The notes under the pieces are model-generated. The model worked only from the letters and a program-made list of their open reading frames with translations, was not told the origin of the DNA and did no database searches. The position numbers were made by a program, and so were the translations under genes. A DNA stretch of 16,530 nt from JBKBRC01 sp046292345 (GTDB taxonomy: Bacteria; Bacteroidota; Rhodothermia; Rhodothermales; Rubricoccaceae): contig JBKBRC010000051.1 in the NCBI GenBank assembly GCA_046292345.1, positions 1-16,530 on the forward strand, written 5' to 3'. The stretch's first letter is position 1; every line of letters starts with the position of its first letter. Of this stretch, positions 1-6,082 are shown one piece after another.

Positions 1-363
1 CCGCCGCCGGGTCCGGCAGCGCCGCCGCCGCCGCCGCCGCCACCGGTCGTGCCGGACGAGCCGGAGATCTTCGAGGTCGTGGAGCAGGACCCGGTCCTGA
101 TCGGTGGCATCGAGGGGCTCCAGGCCCGCGTGCAGTACCCCGAGATGGCGCAGCGTGCCGGCGTTGAGGGCACGGTGTTCGTGCAGTTCGTCGTAGACGA
201 GCGCGGCAACGTGGTTGATCCGCAGGTTGTGCGCTCGCCGAGCCCGCTGCTCTCCGAGGCCGCGCTCCGCGCCGTGCGCGAGTCGCGCTTCCAGCCGGGC
301 ATGCAGCGTGGGCGTCCCGTAAAGGTGCGCTTCACGCTCCCGGTACGCTTCGTGCTCCGCTGA
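1..363 (+). CDS. TonB-like energy transducer, C-terminal part (5' truncated)
   Basis: The frame is open from base 1, so the gene starts outside the window. The visible part opens with a Pro/Ala-rich stretch with a run of nine prolines, typical of the periplasm-spanning linker of TonB. A TonB C-terminal domain follows: YPEMAQRAGVEGTVFVQFVV, then DERGNVVDPQVV, an amphipathic EAALRAVRESRF segment and FQPGMQRGRPVKVRF before the stop. In the family this domain contacts the TonB box of outer-membrane receptors and passes on proton-motive force from ExbB/ExbD. The N-terminal membrane anchor is not visible. The gene converges on rpiA, with a strong hairpin 42 bases after the stop. Domain identity is secure. 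Whether this is the main TonB or a paralogue cannot be decided from a C-terminus. Confidence 0.88.
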   Translation, partial: PPPGPAAPPPPPPPPVVPDEPEIFEVVEQDPVLIGGIEGLQARVQYPEMAQRAGVEGTVFVQFVVDERGNVVDPQVVRSPSPLLSEAALRAVRESRFQPGMQRGRPVKVRFTLPVRFVLR

Positions 364-404
364 TCCGGTGCCGCCGGGCGCGGCTCGGCCGGCGGCGCTC
401 TCCC

Positions 405-442
405 TGGCGCGCCCCGCTGGCTTCGGCTGGCGGGGCGCGCTG
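405..442 (+). terminator. UUCG-capped hairpin after tonB
   Basis: A perfect 11-bp stem (GCGCGCCCCGC at 407-417 with GCGGGGCGCGC at 430-440) continues inward by two G-U pairs, G-C and C-G to a C(UUCG)G tetraloop at 421-426. Two more G-U pairs extend it outward. The G-U pairs become A-C mismatches in minus-strand RNA, so the hairpin suits the plus-strand tonB transcript. No U tract follows. A smaller GCCGCCGG/CCGGCGGC stem lies at 370-396. Confidence 0.55.
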
Positions 443-456
443 CGTTCCAGGCCTGC

Positions 457-1206
457 CTACGCGCCCCGGCGCAGGTGCTCCGCGCTCCCGCCGGCCTGCC
501 CGACGAGCACGTCCGTCGCCAGCCCTACGAAGAGGCCGTGCTCGAGCACGCCCGGGATGGCGCCGATTTGCTCGCCGAGCGCGCGCGGCGCCTCGATGCG
601 CGGCCAGCGCGCGTCGAGGATCCAGAAGCCCTGGTCGGTCACGACGGGCCCGTCCTTGCGCTGCCCGAGCCGCAGTTCGGGGCGGGCGCCGAGGCCGCGC
701 AGCGCGCGCGCGACGGCCGCCGCCGCCATCGGCAGCACCTCGACCGGTACGGGCATCTGCGCGCCCAGGTGCGGCACGCGCTTGGAAGGGTCGATGAGCA
801 CGACGAAGCGCGCCGCCAGCGACGCGACGACCTTCTCGCGCGTGTGCGCCGCACCGCGCCCCTTGATCAGGTCGAAGCCCGGATCAACCTCGTCGGCGCC
901 GTCGAAGGCCAGGTCGAGCGCAGGCGCGCCGGGCGCGAGCGCGTCCAGCCCGAGGTCGTCGAGCGTGACGAGCGGCACGCCGTGGCGCCGCGCAAGGCGC
1001 TCAGCCTCGAACGACGTCGGGACGCCGGCCACGCGCAGGCCCTCCTCGCGGACGCGCCGCCCGAGCGCCTCGATGGCAAAGGCGGTCGTCGAGCCCGTAC
1101 CGAGGCCCAGCCGCATGCTGTCTTCGACGAGCGCCGCCGCCGCCTCGCCGGCGGCGCGCTTGGCCGCGTCGGCCGCGTGGGACGTGGAGGCGTGAGCGTC
1201 GGGCAT
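457..1206 (-). CDS. rpiA: Ribose-5-phosphate isomerase A
   Basis: The 249-residue product interconverts ribose 5-phosphate and ribulose 5-phosphate in the non-oxidative pentose phosphate pathway, in the cytosol. The RpiA signatures are in order: the phosphate-binding loop GLGTGST at residues 34-40, DGADE at 102-106, KGRGAAHTREK at 115-125 with the expected catalytic base Glu124, and PVPVEVLPM at about 152-160. The usual KGGG is KGRG here, a variant position. Length is slightly above the usual 220-235 because of an Ala-rich N-terminus. The ATG at 1206 is the natural start; an internal start near Met31 would cut the first helix. It is convergent with tonB. Upstream, a duplicated 18-bp unit carries a promoter-like box. 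RpiA identity is secure. Confidence 0.95.
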   Translation of the reverse strand: MPDAHASTSHAADAAKRAAGEAAAALVEDSMRLGLGTGSTTAFAIEALGRRVREEGLRVAGVPTSFEAERLARRHGVPLVTLDDLGLDALAPGAPALDLAFDGADEVDPGFDLIKGRGAAHTREKVVASLAARFVVLIDPSKRVPHLGAQMPVPVEVLPMAAAAVARALRGLGARPELRLGQRKDGPVVTDQGFWILDARWPRIEAPRALGEQIGAIPGVLEHGLFVGLATDVLVGQAGGSAEHLRRGA

Positions 1207-1249
1207 GGCGAGACGCGCGGAAGCGCGGAACGGACAAAGGGCGTGGCGC

Positions 1250-1275
1250 GCAAGCTACCCCTGCCATGCAAGCTA
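1250..1275 (-). promoter_or_regulatory. Duplicated -7-like box upstream of rpiA
   Basis: Read on the minus strand, TAGCTTGC occurs twice, at 1257-1250 and 1275-1268, exactly 18 bases apart, because it is part of a tandemly duplicated unit. The copies end 44 and 62 bases before the rpiA ATG. The box resembles the Bacteroidota -7 element TAnnTTTG and the boxes of other genes in this window. No convincing -33 TTTG was found. Confidence 0.4.
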
Positions 1276-1286
1276 CCCCTGCCACG
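1251..1286. repeat. 18-bp tandem duplication between rpiA and the permease operon
   Basis: CAAGCTACCCCTGCCATG at 1251-1268 is followed directly by CAAGCTACCCCTGCCACG at 1269-1286, with one mismatch. The repeat lies in the loop of the inverted repeat at 1239-1289 and contains the promoter-like box on the minus strand. Confidence 0.9.
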
Positions 1287-1297
1287 CCCCCCGGCCG

Positions 1298-2599
1298 CTA
1301 CTCGTAGCGGAGCGCGTCGATGGGGCTCAGGCGCGCCGCCTTCGCCGCCGGGTACACGCCGAACGCGAGCGCGACGAGCGTAACGCCCGCAAACGCGCCG
1401 AGCGCCCAGCCGAGCGGGAACGCCGGCGCGTCGCGCAGCAGAAGCGCCGCCACGTTCCCGCCGGCCACCCCGAGCAGCACGCCCGCCAGCCCGCCCACCT
1501 GGCACAGCAGCACGGCCTCGACGAGGAACTGCTGCCGGATCGCCCGCGGCGTGGCCCCGAGCGCCTTGCGAACGCCGATCTCGCGCGTGCGCTCGGTCAC
1601 GCTCACGAGCATGATGTTCATCACGCCCACGCCCGCCGCGAGCAGCGCGATCAGCCCGATGCCGGCGCCGCCAAGCGCGAGCGCGCGCGTGAACGAGCGG
1701 AATCCCTCGGCGAAGGTGGCGCCCGAGGTGACCGCGAAGTCGCTCTCGGCCTCGGGCGGCACGCGCCGGATGGCCCGCAGCAGTCCCACCGCCTCGTCCT
1801 GCGTAGCGGCGAGCAGCTCGGGCGAGGGCGCCCGCACGTCGATCGCCACGTCGGACTCGAACAGGCTGTAGGCCGCGAGCACGCGCGTGACGGGCGCAAC
1901 GAGGTTGTTGTTGGGGTCGCCGAGGCCGAAGCCGCCGCTGCGCGGCTCGAGCACGCCCACGACCGTGTAGCGCTGCGCGCCCGCGCGCACCTCCTGCCCG
2001 AGGGCCTCGCGCCCGGCGAAGAGGCGCTCGGCGAGCGAGGAGCCGAGCACGGCCACGGCGCGGGCCGTCCGTACGTCGTCCTCGTTCACGAAGCGGCCCG
2101 CGCGCACCGAGAGGCCGTTGTTGACCGCGTAGTCCGCGTCCGCGCCGAGGACGGTCACGTTGGGATCGGTCTGCGCGCCGCCGCCGCGCACCTGCTCGCC
2201 GAAGTGCTGCACGGAGGGGCTGACGGAGACGGCCAGCCGGGCGCGGGCGCGCAGCCGCTCGGCCTGCGCGTACGTGAGCGGCGCCCGACGGGCCTCGCCC
2301 TCGCGGGGCGGGCCGTCCGATGTCGTGCGCGTGATCGTGAGCGTGGTGGCCCCCATCGCCGAGAGGTTCGAGAGGAGCGTGCGCTCGAGCACCGTCACGG
2401 CCGTCACGGACGCGATGACCGAGAACACGCCGACCGCCATGCCGCCGAGCGTCAGCGCCGAGCGGAGGCCGTTCGCGCGCAGCGCCCCCCAGGCCATGCG
2501 CAGCGTCTCCGCTAAGGCGACGCTGCCGGAGGGCGCGCGGGGCGAGGAACCCCGGGGCGGGGCAACGGCCCCGGACGAAGGCTCGGCGTGGTAGGGCAT
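1298..2599 (-). CDS. FtsX/MacB-type ABC transporter permease (second of pair)
   Basis: The 433-residue protein has the MacB-type permease plan: an N-terminal membrane segment near residues 45-70 (ALTLGGMAVGVFSVIASVTA), a large extracytoplasmic domain, and three C-terminal membrane segments of the FtsX domain. The diagnostic motif GVGVMNIMLVSVTERTREIG followed by VRKALGA lies before the last two segments, and the protein ends PIDALRYE. The start is the ATG at 2599, which overlaps the upstream stop (TGATG) and implies translational coupling. An in-frame GTG near 2800 would run far into the upstream gene and is rejected. An N-terminal tail of about 35 residues, rich in Pro, Ser and Ala, precedes the first helix. 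Family members work with a separate or fused ATPase in export of lipids, peptides or macrolides; the substrate here is unknown and no ATPase is in the window. Confidence 0.88.
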   Translation of the reverse strand: MPYHAEPSSGAVAPPRGSSPRAPSGSVALAETLRMAWGALRANGLRSALTLGGMAVGVFSVIASVTAVTVLERTLLSNLSAMGATTLTITRTTSDGPPREGEARRAPLTYAQAERLRARARLAVSVSPSVQHFGEQVRGGGAQTDPNVTVLGADADYAVNNGLSVRAGRFVNEDDVRTARAVAVLGSSLAERLFAGREALGQEVRAGAQRYTVVGVLEPRSGGFGLGDPNNNLVAPVTRVLAAYSLFESDVAIDVRAPSPELLAATQDEAVGLLRAIRRVPPEAESDFAVTSGATFAEGFRSFTRALALGGAGIGLIALLAAGVGVMNIMLVSVTERTREIGVRKALGATPRAIRQQFLVEAVLLCQVGGLAGVLLGVAGGNVAALLLRDAPAFPLGWALGAFAGVTLVALAFGVYPAAKAARLSPIDALRYE

Positions 2600-3825
2600 C
2601 ACTCGTAGCGGAGCGCGTCGATGGGCCGCGCGCGCGCCGCCTGCCACGCCGGCGCCAGCCCGAACACGATGCCCACGACGACGCAGATGCCGAACGCGAG
2701 CGCGACCGTCGCAGCCGAGAGCACCGCCGTGAACACGAGGTTGATCAGCGCCGCCACGCCCGCTGCGAGCGCCACGCCGATCGCCCCGCCCACGAGGCAC
2801 AGCGTAACCGCCTCGACGAGGAACTGCACCAGGATGGCCCGCCGCCGGGCCCCGAGCGCCTTGCGGATGCCGATCTCGCGCGTGCGCTCGCGCACGCTCA
2901 CAAACATGATGTTCATCACGCCAATGCCGCCCACCAGGAGCGAGAGTGCCGTCAGGAAGATGCCCACGCCGTACGTGGCCACGCGCATCGCCTGCACGAG
3001 CTGCCGGAACTGCTCCTGGCGGTTGACCGAGAAGTCGTCATCGGCGAGCGGATCGAGACCGCGGAAGAGGCGCGTCAGGCCGATGATCTCGGCCTCGGCC
3101 GCGGGCAGGTCCTCCAGGCGCGCCACACGCACCTTGACCGAGACGGCCGGCGCGCGCTCGAACAGGCGGCGGTAGGTCTGGATCGGGACGACCGCGCGGT
3201 TGTCAGCCGAGACGAGGCCGAGGAACGACCCGCGCTGCGCCAGCGTGCCGACGACCTCGAAGCGCTGCCCCTGGATGCGGACGTGCTTGCCGAGCGGATC
3301 CTCGACCGGGAAGAGCGCCTCGACCACGTCGTGCCCGAGCACGACGACGGCGCGCCCGGCCCGCGCCTCGGCGTCGTTGAAGAAGCGCCCCGCGACGACG
3401 TCCACGCCTCCTGTGTCGGCGTACTCGGGCGTGGAGGCCTCCAGGCTCACGCCGCGCGCTTCGTCTGCCCCGCGGCGGATGGTCGCGCCGGTACCCGTAA
3501 CGGGGGCCACGGCGGCCGCGTACTGCGAGCGCGCGGCCAGAAACGGCGCCAGGTCTTCGGGGATGGGCCGGCGGTTGCGGTAGCGCCAGGCGTCGTCGGT
3601 CGTGAACCACGGCTCGCGCTGCACGAACAGCGCGTCGTCGCCGATGATGGCCATCGAACGGTCGAACGCGCGCTCGATGCCGTTGATGACGGTGAACATG
3701 GACGTGACCGAGACAATACCGATCACGATGCCGAGCATCGTCAGGAGCGCGCGCAGCCGGTTGGCCCGCAGCGCCTCGAGCGCGATGCGGATGGCCTCGA
3801 GCAGTTCGGTCGTTGCGGCGCGCAT
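2599..3825 (-). CDS. FtsX/MacB-type ABC transporter permease (first of pair)
   Basis: The 408-residue protein has the same plan as its downstream partner: a first membrane helix at about residues 25-48 (LTMLGIVIGIVSVTSMFTVI), a MacB-like periplasmic core domain, and a C-terminal FtsX domain with GGIGVMNIMFVSVRERTREI followed by GIRKALGA, then two more helices, ending PIDALRYE. The cytoplasmic lead RIALEALRANRLRALLTMLG is the usual start of this family. The ATG at 3825 is a good start and leaves a divergent spacer with the DUF5989 gene. The two permeases are diverged paralogues that overlap by one base, suggesting a heterodimer. Upstream lies a divergent gene, so no ABC ATPase is part of this operon. 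The substrate cannot be inferred. Confidence 0.9.
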   Translation of the reverse strand: MRAATTELLEAIRIALEALRANRLRALLTMLGIVIGIVSVTSMFTVINGIERAFDRSMAIIGDDALFVQREPWFTTDDAWRYRNRRPIPEDLAPFLAARSQYAAAVAPVTGTGATIRRGADEARGVSLEASTPEYADTGGVDVVAGRFFNDAEARAGRAVVVLGHDVVEALFPVEDPLGKHVRIQGQRFEVVGTLAQRGSFLGLVSADNRAVVPIQTYRRLFERAPAVSVKVRVARLEDLPAAEAEIIGLTRLFRGLDPLADDDFSVNRQEQFRQLVQAMRVATYGVGIFLTALSLLVGGIGVMNIMFVSVRERTREIGIRKALGARRRAILVQFLVEAVTLCLVGGAIGVALAAGVAALINLVFTAVLSAATVALAFGICVVVGIVFGLAPAWQAARARPIDALRYE

Positions 3826-3864
3826 GGCGGAGGGGCGACGGCGGCTCTACGCGCCGCCGCCAAA

Positions 3865-3872
3865 GCATGTTA
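3865..3872 (-). promoter_or_regulatory. -7-like box upstream of permease operon
   Basis: On the minus strand this reads TAACATGC, ending 40 bases before the permease ATG. It is the weakest match (TAnnAT) to the TAnnTT(G) pattern at other genes here, but it lies at the expected distance in the divergent spacer 3826-3995. Confidence 0.3.
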
Positions 3873-3918
3873 CGCGTGGCGGCAGACCGGACGCCTCTGC
3901 GGATCACACGCCCCTGCG

Positions 3919-3926
3919 TATCTTCT
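3919..3926 (+). promoter_or_regulatory. -7-like box upstream of DUF5989 gene
   Basis: TATCTTCT fits the TAnnTT pattern in an otherwise GC-rich spacer and lies about 70 bases before the ATG at 3996. A TTTG downstream (near 3953) with TAGCCTGC next to the ATG is a less likely alternative, giving an almost leaderless transcript. Confidence 0.35.
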
Positions 3927-3995
3927 CGGGCGAGCGTTTTCCTCTCGTCGCTTTGCCTGCCGAGCGGTGCGGGCCGTGCCCTCCCCTAGCCTGCG

Positions 3996-4154
3996 ATGTC
4001 CAAGTCCCGTGTGATCCGCGAGTTCTGGGAGTTCCTGCGCGTGCGCAAGAAGTTCTGGCTCGCGCCCATCGTCGTGCTGCTCGTGCTGCTCGGGCTCGTC
4101 GTGGTCGCTTTCGAGGGCTCGGCGCTTGCGCCGTTCATCTACGCGCTGTTCTGA
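3996..4154 (+). CDS. DUF5989-family small membrane protein
   Basis: This is a complete 52-codon gene. The N-terminus is short, basic and aromatic (VIREFWEFLRVRKKFWLAP). It is followed by one strongly hydrophobic helix (IVVLLVLLGLVVVAF) and a conserved-looking end, EGSALAPFIYALF. This order of WEFLRVRKKFWL, one helix and GSALAPFIYxLF is what I recall for DUF5989, a family of about 50 residues often found beside SxtJ-like membrane proteins and carbamoyltransferases. Neither partner is here: the neighbours are a divergent permease operon and a convergent acetyltransferase. It is predicted to be a single-pass inner-membrane protein of unknown function. Coding is supported by the clean hydrophobic pattern, the promoter-like box upstream and the lack of a competing gene. 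Confidence 0.82.
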   Translation: MSKSRVIREFWEFLRVRKKFWLAPIVVLLVLLGLVVVAFEGSALAPFIYALF

Positions 4155-4182
4155 CGCCTGCATGCTGCCCCGGGGCACGGCG

Positions 4183-4236
4183 CAGAGCGGCTCTCAGGAC
4201 CAGAGCGGCTCTCAGGATCAGAGCGGCTTCTCAAAG
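4183..4236. repeat. 18-bp tandem repeat at the 3' end of the GNAT gene
   Basis: Copies are CAGAGCGGCTCTCAGGAC (4183-4200), CAGAGCGGCTCTCAGGAT (4201-4218) and a diverged third (4219-4236) that lies inside the GNAT coding end. Read on the minus strand the unit is six codons in frame, so the last codons and stop of the gene (E-K-P-L-stop) are echoed downstream as stop-E-P-L-W-S. Each unit holds the odd palindrome AGAGCGGCTCT. With the palindrome TGCCCCGGGGCA at 4166-4177 this is all that lies between the two convergent genes. Confidence 0.85.
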
Positions 4237-4682
4237 CGGAGGCGGTAGTCCCGGTAGGCGGCGTTGTAGCCGGCCGCCGTCACGCGGAAGCCCTCGGCGA
4301 GCGCCAGGACCGTCATTCCGGGGTGCTTGTTGGGGAACGTATCGAACGCGAAGCGGCGGTAGCCGAGCGCGCGCGCCTCGTCCTGCAGCCGGTACAGGAG
4401 CGCGCGGGCCACGCCGGCGCGCCGGGCCTCGGGCAGCACGCCGCCCTTGGCGCTGTAGAACACGCCCGCGCTCTCGCCATAGCCCACCTTGAAGCCGACG
4501 ACGTCCCCGCCGCTGCGCGCGAGCAGGATCGTGAGGTCATCGCGGTCGAGGCGGTAGATGACGCGCCGCTCGCCGAAGATGGCCTCGTTGATCGCCTCGA
4601 CCTCGGCGAAGCGATCGAGCCCTACAGCCTCGATCGCGAGGTCGGGCAGGGCGCACACAGACGGAGTAGCGGCGATTTGCAT
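4218..4682 (-). CDS. GNAT-family N-acetyltransferase
   Basis: The 154-residue protein has a single GNAT fold. The acetyl-CoA pyrophosphate loop is recognisable as GVLPEARRAGVARALLYRLQ (residues 81-100, with RRAGVA replacing the consensus Q/R-x-x-G-x-G/A). It is preceded by the strand DVVGFKVGYG and followed by GYRRFAFDTFPNKHPGM and the C-terminal strand AAYRDYRLRF. The start at 4682 (MQIAAT) is preferred; an open extension to 4832 would run through the promoter-like box and has no conserved character. The substrate is unknown, and no toxin or ribosomal-protein context points to one. It is convergent with the DUF5989 gene and divergent from parA. The coding end merges into a tandem repeat. Confidence 0.82.
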   Translation of the reverse strand: MQIAATPSVCALPDLAIEAVGLDRFAEVEAINEAIFGERRVIYRLDRDDLTILLARSGGDVVGFKVGYGESAGVFYSAKGGVLPEARRAGVARALLYRLQDEARALGYRRFAFDTFPNKHPGMTVLALAEGFRVTAAGYNAAYRDYRLRFEKPL

Positions 4683-4735
4683 GGCAGTCTGGCGCCGGGC
4701 AGGCCGCGCGCAGAACAGGGCGCGACGGCACAGCC

Positions 4736-4743
4736 CCAACGTA
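4736..4743 (-). promoter_or_regulatory. -7-like box upstream of GNAT gene
   Basis: On the minus strand this reads TACGTTGG, 54 bases before the ATG at 4682, close to the TAnnTTTG consensus. Confidence 0.45.
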
Positions 4744-4872
4744 CGGCAGCGGATTCGGTTCGCCGGCACGCCGAGTCGAGGCACTTCGGCCGCCCCTGCC
4801 GGCGCCTCCGCGCCTGCTCTGCGGCGGAGCACACCAGCCCGGCGGCGCTGCCCGCGAGCCTCCCGGCGCCTC

Positions 4873-4880
4873 TATATTGG
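4873..4880 (+). promoter_or_regulatory. -7-like box of the parA-parB-DUF5683 operon
   Basis: TATATTGG is the most AT-rich octamer in the spacer and a good match to TAnnTTTG. It would give a leader of about 120 nt that contains the 18-bp tandem repeat. Confidence 0.5.
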
Positions 4881-4908
4881 AACGGGCCGAGCGGCCCCGC
4901 GCATGCCC

Positions 4909-4973
4909 GCAGTTTCCCGGTCCTCCGCAGTTTCCCGGTCCTCCGCAGTTTCCCGGTCCTCCGCAACTCCCGG
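4909..4973. repeat. 18-bp tandem repeat in the parA leader
   Basis: Three identical copies of GCAGTTTCCCGGTCCTCC (4909-4926, 4927-4944, 4945-4962) are followed by a diverged partial copy GCAACTCCCGG (4963-4973). The array ends 30 bases before the parA ATG and lies downstream of the presumed promoter, so copy number would change the leader length. Confidence 0.93.
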
Positions 4974-5003
4974 CGCCCGTCGCGCCGCCACGCAGCGTCT
5001 TCC

Positions 5004-6026
5004 ATGGGCAAGGTCATCGCGGTCGCGAACCAGAAAGGCGGCGTCGGCAAGACGACGTCGGCCGTCAACCTCGCCGCGTCGCTCGCGGCCTCGGAGCACC
5101 CGACCCTGCTGATCGACGCGGACCCGCAGGCCAACGGCACGTCCTCGCTCGGCATCGACCCGCGCACGGTCGAGGCGTCGATCTACGAGGTGCTCACGGG
5201 TACCGTCTCGGCCGAGGACGCCGTGCTGCAAACCGAGATGCCGTTCCTGGATCTGGTGCCGAGCCATATCAACCTCGTCGGCGCCGAGATCGAGATGATC
5301 GAGCTGTTTGAGCGCGAGCAGGTGCTCAAGAAGGCCCTCACGCGCCCACGCCGGCGCTACGACTTCGTCGTCATCGACTGCCCGCCGAGCCTGGGCCTGC
5401 TGACACTCAACGCCCTCACCAGCGCCGACTCGGTGCTGATCCCGGTCCAGACAGAGTACTTCGCGCTCGAGGGGCTGGGGCAGCTACTCAACACGATCAA
5501 GATCGTCCGGCAGCATCTCAACCCCGAGCTCGAGATCGAGGGCGTGCTGCTGACGATGTACGACGGGCGGCTGCGCCTGAGCAACCAGGTCGCGGCCGAG
5601 GTGCGGCGCTACTTCGGCGACCGCGTGTTCCAGTCCGTCATCCAGCGTAACGTGCGCATCTCGGAGGCGCCCAGCTTCGGCAAGCCGGTGCTGCTCTACG
5701 ACGCGCTCTCGGCCGGGACGCGCAACTACATGGCCCTCGCGGCCGAGATCATCCGCAACAACCAGCGTTACCTGACGCCCGCGCCCGAGGCCGCCGACGG
5801 CGTGGAGACGGCCGCCGCGCCGCACCTGCGCGTCCCGGCGACGCCCCCGGCCGCGCCCCCTGCGGCAGCCAGAGCCACGCCGAACGTCACGTCCGCGTCG
5901 CCGGAGACGGCGCGCGCGCCGGAGCGCCTCGTGCTGCCCTCGCGCGCCAACGAACCCTCGCGCGCCAACGAACCCTCGCGCGCCGGCGAGCCCGCCCATG
6001 CGGCTTCAGACAAGCCGCGCGACTGA
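5004..6026 (+). CDS. parA: ParA/Soj chromosome-partitioning ATPase
   Basis: This is the deviant Walker ATPase of the ParABS segregation system. It binds DNA non-specifically in the ATP dimer and is released when ParB stimulates hydrolysis. Visible motifs are the deviant Walker A KGGVGKTT (residues 11-18, signature Lys11 and Lys16), LIDADPQANGT (36-46), Walker B VVIDCPPS (122-129), and the ParA-specific QRNVRISEAPSFGKPVLLYD near 214-233. The ATPase core ends near residue 255, the usual size of Soj. The remaining 85 residues are a Pro/Ala/Glu-rich, probably disordered tail holding three copies of a PSRANE-type hexapeptide. The ATG at 5004 gives the canonical MGKVIAVANQKGG start. It precedes parB by 56 bases. 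Confidence 0.96.
   Translation: MGKVIAVANQKGGVGKTTSAVNLAASLAASEHPTLLIDADPQANGTSSLGIDPRTVEASIYEVLTGTVSAEDAVLQTEMPFLDLVPSHINLVGAEIEMIELFEREQVLKKALTRPRRRYDFVVIDCPPSLGLLTLNALTSADSVLIPVQTEYFALEGLGQLLNTIKIVRQHLNPELEIEGVLLTMYDGRLRLSNQVAAEVRRYFGDRVFQSVIQRNVRISEAPSFGKPVLLYDALSAGTRNYMALAAEIIRNNQRYLTPAPEAADGVETAAAPHLRVPATPPAAPPAAARATPNVTSASPETARAPERLVLPSRANEPSRANEPSRAGEPAHAASDKPRD
5937..5990 (+). repeat. In-frame 18-bp repeat in the ParA tail
   Basis: CCCTCGCGCGCCAACGAA is repeated at 5937-5954 and 5955-5972, with a diverged third copy at 5973-5990. It encodes PSRANE, PSRANE and PSRAGE in the disordered C-terminal tail, so copy-number changes would keep the frame. Confidence 0.9.
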
Positions 6027-6082
6027 CCCTCCTCGGGCGTCCTGCCCGCCGCCCCTCCGCAAAGCCTTCGGTCTCCGCCTTC

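Larger units (their letters stand above)
1239..1289 (-). terminator. Candidate terminator of the permease operon
   Basis: GGGCGTGGC at 1239-1247 pairs perfectly with GCCACGCCC at 1281-1289. On the minus strand the stem lies just after the permease stop codon and is followed by TTTG. The loop is long (33 nt), which weakens the call, and it also contains the rpiA promoter candidate. Confidence 0.35.
4683..5003. other. Divergent spacer between GNAT gene and parA
   Basis: This 321-base region has no convincing gene. It holds two outward-facing promoter-like boxes (4736-4743 minus, 4873-4880 plus) and a 3.6-copy 18-bp repeat in the parA leader. Open frames across it are a by-product of high GC. 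No canonical parS palindrome was found in it. Confidence 0.7.

Noticed and set aside
1205..2515. A 436-codon open frame on the plus strand opposite the permease gene
   Set aside because: It has Arg/Glu/His/Ala-rich composition without motifs and is antisense to a clear FtsX-type permease. It arises from high GC at third codon positions.
4683..5003. N-terminal extensions of parA and the GNAT gene into the spacer
   Set aside because: Open frames extend because of GC content, but the extra sequence covers promoter-like boxes and repeats, and the family N-termini start at 5004 and 4682.
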